DNA of 64,000 nucleotides from Anaeromyces robustus (GCA_002104895.1 MCFG01000050.1:18501-82500); one strand, 5' to 3'. Counted from the stretch's first letter, positions 1-12,216 are shown. Program-made: numbers and translations. Notes: generated by a model not told the origin, from the sequence alone.

Positions 1-282
1 TCCAATTTGTTGATGAGTTTTTGTACTATCAAAGGAAAGACCACTACGACATAAATAATCTTTAGCATTTTGGAAAGAACAAGAAAATGAACCATCTGCA
101 TAAAAAGTAGCACTATTATTACCACTATCAGCCCATAATTCATAACCAATTCCATTAATAGATCCAACTTTATTACTTCTTTCAGTAACACTTTGACCAG
201 AATGACCTGAAGTATTACAAAAACTTTGAGCTAAAGTTGAAGTAATTAAAGATAAAATAACAGGAACAATGGTGAATTTCAT
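1..282 (-). CDS. GH11 endo-1,4-beta-xylanase, N-terminal part (cut by window edge)
   Basis: The first 94 codons read from the ATG at 280-282 toward base 1, where the window ends in open frame. Residues 1-19 (MKFTIVPVILSLITSTLAQ) form a classic signal peptide. The mature part contains GYELWADSGNNSATFY and, further on, CRSGLSFDSTKT, which I recognise as the N-terminal beta-strands of family 11 xylanases of rumen fungi. The two catalytic glutamates lie further on and are not in the window. The enzyme should be secreted and cut the beta-1,4-xylan backbone of grass cell walls. No intron appears in the visible part. GH11 genes of this group are widely considered bacterial acquisitions (Fibrobacter-like). 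Family call is from remembered sequence resemblance, not a search. Confidence 0.88.
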   Translation of the reverse strand, partial: MKFTIVPVILSLITSTLAQSFCNTSGHSGQSVTERSNKVGSINGIGYELWADSGNNSATFYADGSFSCSFQNAKDYLCRSGLSFDSTKTHQQIG

Positions 283-576
283 TTTTGCGTTATTAGTTTT
301 TTAGTTTATAAAGTCAAAGAAAAAAAGAAATATTTTTTTTTAATAAAATATTTAAAAAATTAATATATTAAAATATTAAATATCTTATATATAAAAATTT
401 ATATATATATATATATTAAAATTTTAAAAGTTTTTATTTTATTATTATTGAGTATCTTATTTAATAATTATTATCAAAATAATTATATTGAACAAAAAGT
501 TAAAAGAAAAACCAAGTATATTTATATTTTTTTTATAATATAAAGAGAAACATTAAAAAACTCTTTATGTAAGAGT

Positions 577-577
<1 letters not shown>

Positions 578-675
<98 letters not shown>

Positions 676-680
676 TAATA
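578..680. repeat. (AAT)n microsatellite
   Basis: About 30 consecutive AAT units, running into an AT dinucleotide stretch at the right end. It lies about 300 bp upstream of the xylanase start codon, so length changes could alter promoter spacing; that is inference. Confidence 0.95.
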
Positions 681-2007
681 ATATATATATATATAAATAT
701 ATAATATATAGTATTTTAAATTTAAAAATGTCAAGAATATTATTAAAAATTAATTTGATGTAACATTTTTATTTTATTAAAGCTAAGAAATTATTTTTCT
801 TATAGATCTAATATTTTATTCTATAACTACTTTATATTATTATATCTTAAAACATTACTTGGAACCCAAGATTTTTTTTTCTTGGTTTGAAAATCCTATA
901 TATTTCATAATCATTTGTTAAATTAATTGTTCTATATAATTATACATTTATTTTTTAAACTTTTTTAATTTTTTTAATTTTTTTTTTAATTATAAAAAAT
1001 ACTATATGGGTTACATATGAAGGATTTGACAAAATTTATGACAAATACATTAATATGTCATGATTTAATAAATTAAATTAAATTTAATTTATTTTAAAAA
1101 AGTATTTTCCATATTAAATATCATACTTCTTATTAATAATATTTTATCATATATTATAATATATTCTAATATATTATAATAATATAAATAATAAGGATAA
1201 TAAGAAAATAATAATAAGAATTATTAATTATGTCTTGGAATATTTATATAATTTTTTAAAAAAATTATATTAAATAATAATTATTGTACAATTATTTTTA
1301 TATAAACTGTTTAAGTTTTTTATAAATCCATTTTATTTATTATTTATATAATTTTTATTACTTATTCAAAAATAAATAAATAGTAATAAAAGATAATAAT
1401 AATATCGAAATTATTAAATGTTATTTTAATTATCTTAAATTGACTTGTATGCTTTATAAATGATATAAATGATATACTTAAAATATTCTGTAGAATTGAA
1501 TTTTAATTTTAATATTATAATATACTTTAAAAATTTTGTAGAATTGAGTTATAATTTTAATATTATGAAATTTAAAAAATATATTTTATATATATAATGT
1601 ATATGAAAAGAAGTGAACTTTTTCTTTAATATTTTTATTGAACTTGGAACAGGTATAAATCAAGAAAACGAAGAAAAGTATAACACTCTTTATTTTTATG
1701 TATGCTTTAATGGACATGTCAATAATGAAAAATTTTATAATCAAATATAGAGCAAAAATAAACAAAGGAAATAATAAATTTGGCCATACACTATTAAATG
1801 TTATATGCTTTAATGGACATGTCTATATTTAAAAATATAAAATTAGTATGAAATAAATATAAATAATGAAAAGAGTAATAATGAAAAACAAGTATTTTCT
1901 ATATATTAAGGTGAATATAGTATAATATTTAATTAACATGAATATAGTAATAATGTAAAATATTTAATTAATAATATAATATAAAGCTTTCTTTTATAAA
2001 TATAAAA

Positions 2008-2036
2008 ATAAATAAATAAATAGGTAAATAAGTAAG

Positions 2037-2071
<35 letters not shown>

Positions 2072-2092
2072 ATGAATGAATGAATGAATGAA

Positions 2093-2159
<67 letters not shown>

Positions 2160-2184
2160 ATGAATGAATGAATGAATGAATGAA

Positions 2185-2236
<52 letters not shown>

Positions 2237-2298
2237 AAATAATAAATAAATAAATAAATAAAAAAATAAATAAATAATAAATAAATAAATAAATAAAT
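2008..2298. repeat. Compound (AAAT)n / (AATG)n microsatellite
   Basis: Nearly 290 bp of tetranucleotide repeat. The AAAT array is interrupted by two similar GAAT blocks of about five or six units (about 2071-2091 and 2160-2184). The recurrence of the same interrupted block suggests a larger segment of about 89 bp was itself duplicated. Confidence 0.93.
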
Positions 2299-2856
2299 TT
2301 ATAGTAGTTATTATAATTTAGATATTATTTGTTTTATTATTTTAATATTATTATTTATTTATGATTTAAAAATTTAAGGATTAATAGGATAATGTTTATA
2401 ATAGTCTATATTTATTATATGATAAAGTTTAATTAAAAAACAAGATTTAATTTAATATATAAAACTTTAAAATATATTAAATCATTATCATATTTTTAAT
2501 TTATAAAACTTTATTTATTATAATTTTTATATAAAAAAAAAACATGTTTTTGTAAATATATAACTTTATTTATTAAAAATTTATAAATAAAAAAAAACAT
2601 GTTATTTTTTTTTCTTTTTTTAATATTATTAAGATTATTAATAAAGTTTTTGTTTTTTTAATTATTTTAATATTTATTATTAAGTTTAATATTAATTATT
2701 ATGTTTGATATTATTAAAAATATAATAATTATTATTAATTTCTAGTTAGAAAATAAAGAAACATTAGAAAAAATGAAGAAATGAAAAAAAAAAAAACACC
2801 GGTTTTAGCTACGTACTAAATATCATTCACATAGAAAAATTGGTTGTCAGAACTAA

Positions 2857-2928
2857 TCCGCATTGGTCCAGTGGCTAGGATTCCACGCTTTCACCGTGGC
2901 GGCCGGGGTTCGATTCCCCGATGCGGAA
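2857..2928 (+). tRNA. tRNA-Glu (anticodon TTC)
   Basis: A full cloverleaf of 72 nt without intron. The seven-pair acceptor stem is 2857-2863 with 2921-2927, and the discriminator A is 2928. The anticodon stem CCACG/CGTGG encloses a seven-base loop with anticodon TTC at 2890-2892. The T arm holds GGTTCGATTCC, the internal B box for RNA polymerase III. CCA is not encoded, as expected for a eukaryote. Confidence 0.97.
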
Positions 2929-2940
2929 GGATAAGTATAA

Positions 2941-3014
2941 GCTCGCGTAGCCTAATCGGATAGGGCGTCAGACTTCTAATCTGAAGATTGCGGGTTCAAG
3001 TCCCGCCGTGAGTG
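2941..3014 (+). tRNA. tRNA-Arg (anticodon TCT)
   Basis: A 74-nt cloverleaf without intron. The acceptor stem is 2941-2947 with 3007-3013 (two G-U type pairs), and the discriminator G is 3014. The anticodon stem TCAGA/TCTGA holds anticodon TCT at 2975-2977, reading AGA, the arginine codon that dominates the AT-rich genes here. The T arm is GCGGG/CCCGC with B box GGTTCAAGTCC. It starts only 12 nt after tRNA-Glu. Confidence 0.97.
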
Positions 3015-3020
3015 CTTATC

Positions 3021-3035
3021 TTTTGCTTTTTTTTT
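3021..3035 (+). terminator. RNA polymerase III T-run terminator
   Basis: T4 (3021-3024) is followed after GC by T9 (3027-3035), beginning 7 nt past the tRNA-Arg end. There is no T-run of four or more between the two tRNAs, so this is likely the single terminator for both. Confidence 0.75.
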
Positions 3036-4291
3036 ATTTTCAAAAAAAAATTTTATTTTATTTTATTTTATTTTATTTATTAATATTTGTTTTTTTTTTT
3101 TTTTATTAATATTGTTTTTTCTACTGATTTCTTTCTTTTCTCCTTTTTTTTATAGATATTGATATTGATATTGTAGTTAATATGTATTATATATATTGTT
3201 TTTAAAAAATCTTTATTTAATTATTTAATTAAATTATATAATATTTTTTTTTTATTACCTTTAATATACAATTAATCTATTAATCATTTTATTAATTTTA
3301 TGACATTGAAATAATTATATTATGCGTTATATTGATACACACACAATATAATAATAATAGTAATATAGATAGATTAAACATAATTATAAATAATAATAAT
3401 AATATTAATATAAATATATGAATTTTAATTTTTTTAAAAAAAATGGTATTCAATATTTTTATTTATTATTATTATTTAATATTATTATTTAATATTATGA
3501 TATTTAGTATATCATAATATATTAGTATTATGAATATTTGTAATGTATATAAGAATCATGAATGTATGATTTGTATGAGTAATTTAATTAATATAATTAA
3601 AAAAAAATTAAAAAAAAAGTATATTAATTATTAAATAATAAATATAAAAACAAAAAAAATTTAAATTTAATAAGGAAAATTTTTTATTAATTTTTACTGT
3701 AAAAATAAAGCATTTTTATTTTTTCGTGTAACCTATAAATAATTAATTTATTCCCATTTGATTTTTGTTTCTTATAATTTAATAATACTAAGAATAATTA
3801 AGTTTTAAAAAAAAAAAAATAAATAAAAAAAAAAAAAAAATAAATAATAATAATAAAAAAAAAAAAAAAAATAAAAAAAAGCAATATTTGTTTCATTAAA
3901 ATAGGAAAATTTAATTATTATTATTTTTAATATTTTTAATTAATTTTTTTTTTTTTTTTTTTAAACTTTCCCTTAAAAAGATTATTAATATTTTTTTTTA
4001 ATTAATTTATTAAATACTTTTTTAATATATGATTCTTTCTTTATAATTGTTAAAAATTAACTTCTTTTATTATTATTGTATTTAAGAAGAATTATTAATT
4101 TTTATAATAAAAAAAAAATATGAGACAATTTTGTTTTAGTATGTTATTATAGGGTTAAAATGTAAATGTAAGAAAAAAAATATAAAAGCTCAAATATTTC
4201 TATATTTTTTTTTTCTTCAATAAATAAAGATATTATAATAAATATATTAAATAGTATTTGTTATATAAAAGAAATTTTTTAAAAAAAATTT

Positions 4292-4324
<33 letters not shown>

Positions 4325-4500
4325 AAAAAAATAAAAAATATAAATAATAAATAAAAAAAAAATAAAAAAAAAAAATAAAAAATATAATAAAAATAAAAAA
4401 ATAAAAAAATAAAAAAATAAAAAATAAAAATAAACAAATATATAACTTATAAATTATTGATTTAATTTATTAAGAAAAATAGCACAGAAAGAAAAAAAAA
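3036..4500. other. AT-rich spacer
   Basis: No gene is seen. The stretch contains long A- and T-runs, including a mixed poly-A block at about 4290-4440 directly upstream of the KTVP-repeat gene, likely its 5' untranslated/promoter region. Confidence 0.55.
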
Positions 4501-5640
4501 ATGAAACTCATTAATATTTTATTAATTTCTTTATTTATTGTTTTTGCATTAGCAGAAACTACTGGTAAATATTATAAATTATTAAAATTTCATTTTAATT
4601 TTTTGAAAGATATTAACGAATTTTTTTTTTTTTTTTTAAAAAAAATAAATAAACATTTTTTTATTAATTATAAATAATTCATAGCCAAGACTCTTCCAAC
4701 TAAATCTTCTAAAACAGTTCCAAAAATTACTTCCACTAAAACAGTTCCAAAGACTTCTAGTAAAACTGTTCCAAAAATTACTTCCACTAAAACAGTTCCA
4801 AAAACTTCCAGTAAGACTGTTCCAAAAATAACTTCTACTAAAACCGTTCCAACTACTTCTTCTAAGACTGTTCCAAAAACTACTAAGACTGTCCCAAAAA
4901 CATCCACTAAAACCGTTCCAACTACTTCCTCTAAGACTGTTCCAAAAACTACTAAGACTGTCCCAAAAACATCCACTAAAACAGTTCCAAAAACTACTGC
5001 ATCTAAGACTGTTCCAACTACCTCATCAAAGACTGTACCAAAAACCACAAAGACTGTTCCAAAGACTTCAACTAAAACAGTTCCAAATACCACATCAAAG
5101 ACTGTTCCAAAGACTTCCACTAAAACAGTTCCAAATACTACATCAAAGACTGTTCCAAAGACTTCCACTAAGACAGTTCCAAATACCACATCAAAGACAG
5201 TTCCAAAGACTTCTACTAAGACAGTTCCAAATACCACATCTAAGACTGTTCCAAAGACTAATTCCAAGACTATTCCAACAACTGCATCTAAGACTGTACC
5301 AAAAATTACTTCTACTAAAACAGTTCCAAAAACAACAACTAAGACAGTTCCAAAAACTACTAAAACACTTCCAGCTACTACTAAGACAGTTCCAAAGACT
5401 ACCACAAAAACAACTGTTAGAACTACCACTGTTAGAACTACTACTACCACTAAAAACAGTAGTCCAACTAATAATGCTGATTACTATTACAGTTGTGGTG
5501 CCCAAGATTGGGATTGTAAAACTCAAAAGTCCAATGAATGTTATGGAAAACTTGGAGAATGTTGGTCTCAACCATGGGATCCTTCCCTTAATGATATCTG
5601 TGGAGCTATTGACAGAATGTGTGCAAAAATTTGGAATTAG
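4501..5640 (+). CDS. Secreted KTVP-repeat protein with six-cysteine C-terminal module
   Basis: Two exons, 4501-4564 and 4685-5640, join at a GT-AG intron (4565-4684, phase 1) and give 339 aa with no internal stop. Residues 1-18 (MKLINILLISLFIVFALA) are a signal peptide. From about residue 23 to 265 the protein is about 30 tandem units of S/T-K-T-V-P with short Thr/Ser spacers, so it is strongly basic, proline-regular and rich in possible O-glycosylation sites. After a TTVRTTT linker comes a compact tail (residues 292-334) with spacing C-x6-C-x7-C-x6-C-x12-C-x6-C and several Trp, which could form three disulfides. I do not recognise this tail; it lacks the pattern of fungal dockerins. A cell-wall or substrate-associated secreted protein is likely, but function is unknown. 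Single-base gene structure is from splice signals and frame only. Confidence 0.8.
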
Positions 5641-5861
5641 ATATAAATATTAGGGTTAAATCAAAATATTCTTTTTTAATAAATGAAAAAAGGAATATTT
5701 GAAAAGGAAAAAAAAAAATTCCTTCTTTTTTTTTTTTTTTTATTTTTGATAAATAAAAAAAAAAAACAAAAAAATATCCTATGTTTTAAATACCAAATAA
5801 AAAATAAATATAAAATGTATACGCGGTTCAATTAACAAAAAATTAAATATATTATACATAA

Positions 5862-5899
<38 letters not shown>

Positions 5900-6319
5900 T
5901 CTTTTAAGAAATAAAAGAAAAAAAAAATTCAAATCAATTTTGTATATATTTAAAATAAATGTATACATATTTTTATATATAATTATATTTATAAAATATA
6001 ATTAAATAGATTAAAATAAAAAAAAATAAAAAAAAAAATAAAATAAAATTAAATAAAATAAAATAAAATAAAATATTAAAAAAATTAAAAAATAAAAATA
6101 TAAATAAAAAATTTTATTAAAAAAAAATTTATAAAAAATTTTCTTTTTTTCTTTTTTTTTTTTTTAATTAATGATAATCATAATATTTCTTTTTTATTGA
6201 AGTCATATATATATTTTTATCAATAATATGTTGTATTTAATTTATAAAAAATATTATTTTTATAATCAAATATATATTTTTTATATTTTTTAATTTTTTT
6301 TTTTAAAAAAAAAAGAATA
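5641..6319. other. AT-rich spacer
   Basis: The 3' flank of the KTVP-repeat gene, with T- and A-runs and a (TA)n stretch near 5870-5890. No gene or RNA is seen. Confidence 0.55.
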
Positions 6320-7095
6320 AATCTTTATATATTTTTCGTATGATCACTTCTCTGATCTAGATAGAAATTTTTTTTATTTTTTAGATAGTCTTTTTAATAG
6401 TTTAGTTAGGACCAGTGATAACCCTAGTGTGGATAATAGAATTAATAATATTGTTAAGAGTTATAAAAGTAGTAATAATATTAGGATTAATAGTATAAGT
6501 AATATAGATATATTAGATAATAGAAAAATAGTTAATAGGTATGGAATTTATATTTTTTTAATTGGTGGAAGAGAATATGATTTTAGTGATAGAATTAACA
6601 ATTATCCATACAAAAAGGAATGAGAATGTTTGTTTAAGTGTCAGACTGAATCTGGTACTTATTCAAAATCTCCATTCTTGTTGCGATCTGCGGCTCTATT
6701 GAATGATATCACGCCTGTTGTCTGTAAAAGACAACATATATTGTTCAATAAATTTAAAACCAACCTCTTCAGGAACGTCAATGCTGATAACACAGTAGGA
6801 CAGCCTAGTAGGGCAAATGCCGATCTTATTTCAGACCCTAGTGGAATAGGATAGATCAATTTTACTTTAATTCTATATTTAGAATTAAGGGCTTGTATGG
6901 ATTTATTGTTTTTAAATATTATTATACTATTTTTTTTTTCCCTCCAGTATTATTTATTATTATCTATAATATTTTACTGGTTTTTTTTTTTATTTTTTTA
7001 GTATCATTTTTTTTCATTATGTGTTTTTTTATGATTTATGTATTTTAATATTTAAATTCAATAAAAGTGATGTACAAATCGTGTGCCATAAAAAA
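6320..7095 (+). mobile_element. LINE (non-LTR retrotransposon) remnant A, 3' end
   Basis: One frame is nearly open from about 6340 to 6854, broken by a TGA at 6621-6623. Its translation includes DHFSDLDRNFFYFLDSLFN early and ends RANADLISDPSGIG. The same segment, including the non-coding tail that ends in gatgtacaaat plus an A-run, recurs at 28850-29552, so this is a dispersed family. A shared 3' terminus followed by poly-A is the hallmark of target-primed LINE insertion. The 5' part is absent, and the upper coding part may be the neighbouring remnant B from another insertion. Assignment to the LINE class rests on remnant B's reverse transcriptase motifs and the shared tail. Confidence 0.72.
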
Positions 7096-7349
7096 AAATT
7101 TGTAATATGTATATATATAAACAATATTTTGTTCTTTTAAATGTTCAATTAGTTAATTCAGATTAAGCAAAAAAAAAAGAAAAAAATTATTTAAATTATA
7201 TTTTTTTTATATATAATACATTTTTATTTTTCATTATATAGTATATATAATATATAATACTACATAATACAATTTAATTTACATTATTTTATTTTATAAT
7301 ATTTATTTTTTATTTATTTATTTTTTTTATAAAAAAAAAAACAAAACAA

Positions 7350-8935
7350 ACAAACTGAATTTAATAAAAACAATAATGGTGATGTTTGTCAAGGTTGTTC
7401 TTTATTACCAATTCTATTCAATTATGAAGTTTTATGTAGTAATTCAGTCTGTTGTGACGATTTTTTTTTTGCTAATGATATTGTCTTTTTGTTCCTTCTA
7501 AAAGTAAACTTAGAGTCCTTTTAACTTATATACATGAATGGACTAAAACTAATGAAATGACTTTTAGTTAGTATCAAGAAATGCGTTACAATGGTTATTA
7601 AATCATCTAACTTTTTTTTTTCTCTCTCTTAATTATTCTGACCTAACATACTTTTAAGAACCAATGAAATGTTATAATTAAGGATAAAACCAAAGGATGA
7701 ATTTATAGTCAAATTAAGTTTTGAGTTGAGGTTAAAAATAATTAGTTTTAAGAGAAAGAGAATCATCAAAAGAAATATATGTAGAAAAATGTTTTTTTAG
7801 GAATTCTATGAATGCCAAAAAAAGAATGTTAAGTAAGAATAATTAGGAGAAAGAGAAAAAGAGTTAGATGGTTTAGTAAGTATTTTTTTTATATTATTGG
7901 TATTTTAATATTAATATTAATCACTTTTAGATTTTAATAAAAATAAAATCAAAAAAAAAAAAATTGTGCTATTACTCAAATATACTGTTTCAATAAGTGT
8001 GAAATTTTTTCTTTTATTATTAAAGAACTAATTACTGAAATTCCTAAAATATCTGATTATTATACATGGGCTAAAGAATCTTGTATTTTAAAGAAAAAAT
8101 TAAATGATTTTTCATTCAAAAAAAAAAAAAAAAAAAGGAAATTAAAGAAAAGTATTTAGAGAGAGATACACTTATGAAAAATCCAGCTAAAAAGAGCTAT
8201 TATTTTACATTGAATGTAAATATATAGTCCTTCAAAAGATATACATGAACTTACTCTAACTTATTTCCCAAGTTTGCATGTCAACTTCGGTTCTTTTGGA
8301 TTATGAGAATACAAAGAGGTTGTTTTCAATTTAATTATAATAAAATTTTACTTAAAAAAAAATAAATCAACTCTTGAAAAAAAAAAAAAACTTTTTTTCC
8401 TACTTGCTGCCTATCCTGTCGTGAAAAAATTTCAAAAATTTTTCTCATTAGATTTTCAACTCTAAGAGTTTTAAACAGAATACAAATCTAATTATTAAAT
8501 ATACTGTATGCTGAAGACTTTATTCTTGAAATTTGCCTTAACTATTAATGATAAATCATTGAAAATTTCTATGGATTAGGACGTAGATTATCTCTGATTT
8601 GATGCTTAATGCTTTCCTTGACAGGCATTATGGATTTGAAAAGACTAAACATTAATGTAGAATGATGTATAACAGAGACAGTGACATGAATTACTTATCA
8701 AAGGTTCATTAGTGTCTCCTGTTCTGGGTACTGTGAATCTATCGTATTTTCTTAATGTTATCACTATTATTATTCTAATTGTCAATATATATATATATAT
8801 TTTTTTTTTTTTTACAGATTTTCCTTAATTGATATAATAATATTAAGAATTTGATGTTGAAAAGATAAGGCATAGAATTTTTTCCAATACCGACTGGAAT
8901 GATGTTTTTTTCGTTGAATAGGTGTGGTTAGAAAT
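7350..8935 (+). mobile_element. LINE remnant B with decayed reverse transcriptase
   Basis: A single frame from 7378 to about 7520 reads GDVCQGCSLLPILFN and then FANDI (7468-7482), matching the G-x-R-Q-G-C-P-L-S-P-x-L-F-N block and the F-A-D-D active site of LINE reverse transcriptases. The first catalytic Asp is Asn here, and many stops and frameshifts follow, so it is dead. Further on, YYTWAKESCILKKKLNDFSF (about 8055-8120) and a Cys-containing TCCLSCRE (about 8400-8425) look like the C-terminal ORF2 region with its zinc-knuckle-like part. The orientation is the same as the other remnants in this window. Confidence 0.75.
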
Positions 8936-8974
8936 TTAACTTTTCTCCTTTTTGTTTATTTAATATTTTTTAGT

Positions 8975-9107
8975 TTGAATAAAAGTTTTATATCATTTTT
9001 ATTTATTATTGAATTTTAGATATAAATTATTATTATATTAACATCCAATATATATCATCCATTTTATCTAAAATTCAATAATAAAATGATATAAAACTTT
9101 TATTCAA
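8975..9107. repeat. Inverted repeat (hairpin) beside LINE remnant B
   Basis: Left arm 8975-9021 and right arm 9066-9107 are near-perfect reverse complements over more than 40 bp (one short length difference in a T-run), separated by about 44 bp. The arms start with ttgaataaaagttttatatc. It could be a foldback or MITE-like element or a template-switch product; no terminal target duplication was identified. Confidence 0.85.
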
Positions 9108-9339
9108 TCTTTTTCCTTTTTCTATATATTTATTTTTTCCCTTTCAATATTAAAATTCATGGACAAATACAAAAATAAATTCTTTTTATATAATTAAAAT
9201 ATATTACGATTTTTTATTTTAATCACAACTATTAAAAATGATTTGGTAATATTTTTAATATTATATATATATATATAATTAATATTTTAAAGCTTATTAA
9301 TTTTTATTTATTTATATTATATATATATAAAGAATAGTG

Positions 9340-9372
<33 letters not shown>

Positions 9373-9414
9373 ATTGTTTTTGACTATACACTAAATATAG
9401 TTTTTATAAAAATT

Positions 9415-9446
<32 letters not shown>

Positions 9447-10692
9447 GAATAGTGAAAAAAAAAAAAAAGCTAACCAATATAATATATGAATTATTATAAT
9501 ATTATTGCTATTGTTATATTGTTTTACAATGCTATTTATATATTAATATTATAATAAAAATTCTAATAATTATAATTATAATAATTATAATTTAAGCAAT
9601 AAAAAATTTTTTTTGACAAAAATTTATGTTATTTAATTTCTTTAAAAAAAAAATTAAAATATAAATATAACTTTATATATATAGAACAATAATATAATTA
9701 AAATATAGTTTAAAAGAATTATTTCAAATATTACTGCCTTTTATTTTTTATATATATTTATATTACTGCCTTTTATTTTATATAACGATAATATATATAT
9801 TATATATTATCGTTATATAAATTTTCAATTGATTATTGATTTTTTGCATCATCTTATTTTAATGTAGAATAAATATAATTTGTTAAAATTTGAACTTTAT
9901 ATTAATATTCCTTTTTAAATAATTATTAATTATTATGATTATAATTATTTTTAGTTATGATAAAGTAAAAATAGAAGGTATTTTAGGGACTTTTTAATAC
10001 ATAACAAATAGAAATAAATATGATATATTTTTCTTTTTTTAATAAGTAAAAAAAAAAAAAATTACATTTATATTTGAATTGTTTTAAATTTTAATTATTA
10101 AAAATATATATATTGTCCTTAAAAAAATGTATATATTTTTTTAAGGAAAATGTAATTTATATTATATATTATTACTTTGTATTATAGAAAAGAGTGTTTA
10201 AGTTGATAAAATCGATGCTATCCATTTTCAATAAAAATAATTATAATTATTTATTTGTAAATGGATATTATAATAATATAGTTATTTTTGGTATAAATAT
10301 TATTACTTATTATTCTATTATTATAGATTATAAATAATTTATTCCTTTAATAATATATTATAAGTATTATTTAAAAATTTATAATACATTCATTAATTTT
10401 TTTTTATTATATAATTGCATAGGAAACATAAATTTATCGAGTTGTACTTTTTTTTTCTTTTTATTTGTTCGTTAAATGCACTAAAGTTCAATTATTTTAT
10501 TTATTATATATACACATATTATAAAATATTTGTTTTATTATTATTATTATATAAATATTATTTAGTAGATATAAAATAATGAAGTTAAAAAAAAAAATAA
10601 TTAGTTAATTAATAGTTTAATATCATTACTTTATCTTTTATTAACAATTTAAAAATAATTTTTTATTTATATTATTTTTTTCTGTATTTCTT

Positions 10693-10726
<34 letters not shown>

Positions 10727-11885
10727 TATATATATATTTACACTAAATGTTTATTATAATATTTATTATAATATGTATATATATAAATTTTTATTCTACG
10801 ACATTTGGACACAATAATCATTATAGTTTGTTTTTTCATTCCAAAGATATGTTAAGCTATGTCAAAACCAGATTTTTAATTATATGAATTACTTCAATAA
10901 TTCATACAATTATATCTTTTTTTTTTTTTTTTGATATATATCGTTTTATTGCCCATAATTTCTTAGTTTTATCAATAAAATATAAATATATATAATAGTA
11001 AAATAGAAATAAAATTAAAGTAATTATTATAAATTAATTTTTTAATATTATCATAATATTATATTTTATATATTATTTTTATACATTTTTTTTTTTTTTT
11101 TGCACATTATTATTATATAGGTTTATAATATTTTTATTATTTTATTTATAATAATTTTTTTTATTATATTATATTATTATATTATTTTTATTTTATACTA
11201 TACAAAATATTATATTTAAAAATATTATTATATATCCTATAAAATATATATATTTTATATTATTTTATATTATTTTTTTTTTTTTTGTTTTATTTTAATA
11301 AAACCTACAACTGAAATTTCCAATTTCTGTCCATTAGATTACAATATATTACAATATATTACAATATATTACAATATATAATATAATAATAAATAATTTA
11401 GTGGAACACAGAATATAGAAGATTCTTTTTTATTTTTCTACAATAATTTATTATTAATTAAAGTTTAAAAACATTTTTTTTAATAGGGTTTCAACCTAAT
11501 GTATTAAAAATTAATTCATTTATTTAATTACATTTTATTTATAACATTTTATATAATTATATAACATTTTATTTAATTACATTTTATATTAAAATACATT
11601 TCTAATTAATAAAAAGAAAAAAAAAAAAAAATGAAAATCAAATAATAATTATAAATATTTAATAATATTCTTTTTTTCTTTTTTTTATTTTTTTTTCTTT
11701 TTATAAAAAAAAGACTTTTCGTTATATGAATGACTGAAATGCATTTGTAATTTTTTTTTAATAATTTGTGAAATATATGAAACACAAAAAAAAATAAAAA
11801 CGAAACGAAAAAAAAATTTTTCTATTTATATTTATTTATTTATATTTATTTATTTATATTTATATTTATATTTATATTTATTTAT

Positions 11886-11929
<44 letters not shown>

Positions 11930-12185
11930 TTATTTATTTATATTTATTTATTTGTATTATAATAATCCCTATATCCATATTAGCATTAATTCGTATTTTT
12001 TTTTTTTTTTTTTCTAAAAATTTTAAGATTATTGGTTAAAAAAATAATTTAAAATAATTCTTCTATATATTTATATTTTTTTTAATTTATGAAAAGTTAA
12101 AAAAATAGAATTAATGATAGTAGGTAAGTTAATTCAGTTTCTGGAAAATTTGAGTTTACATGAAAGGAAACTTTTTATCTTAAAG

Positions 12186-12216
<31 letters not shown>

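Larger units (their letters stand above)
283..2856. other. AT-rich spacer between xylanase and tRNA pair
   Basis: No coding region is visible. The stretch is the upstream side of the xylanase gene and holds an (AAT)n array, a compound AATA/AATG array and T/A homopolymers. A 20-bp word beginning tatgctttaatggacatg occurs at 1701-1720 and again at 1804-1823, a short direct repeat of more complex sequence than its surroundings. Confidence 0.6.

Noticed and set aside
4668-5450. Long minus-strand frame rich in Val/Phe/Gly/Thr opposite the KTVP repeats
   Set aside because: It is the mirror of the in-register 15-18 bp coding repeat; the plus strand has a signal peptide, proper splice sites and a Cys-rich end.
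5494-5637. Fungal dockerin (CBM10-like) at the end of the KTVP-repeat protein
   Set aside because: Cys spacing and the absence of the usual C-W-x-GYPCC and WCGI-type motifs do not fit.
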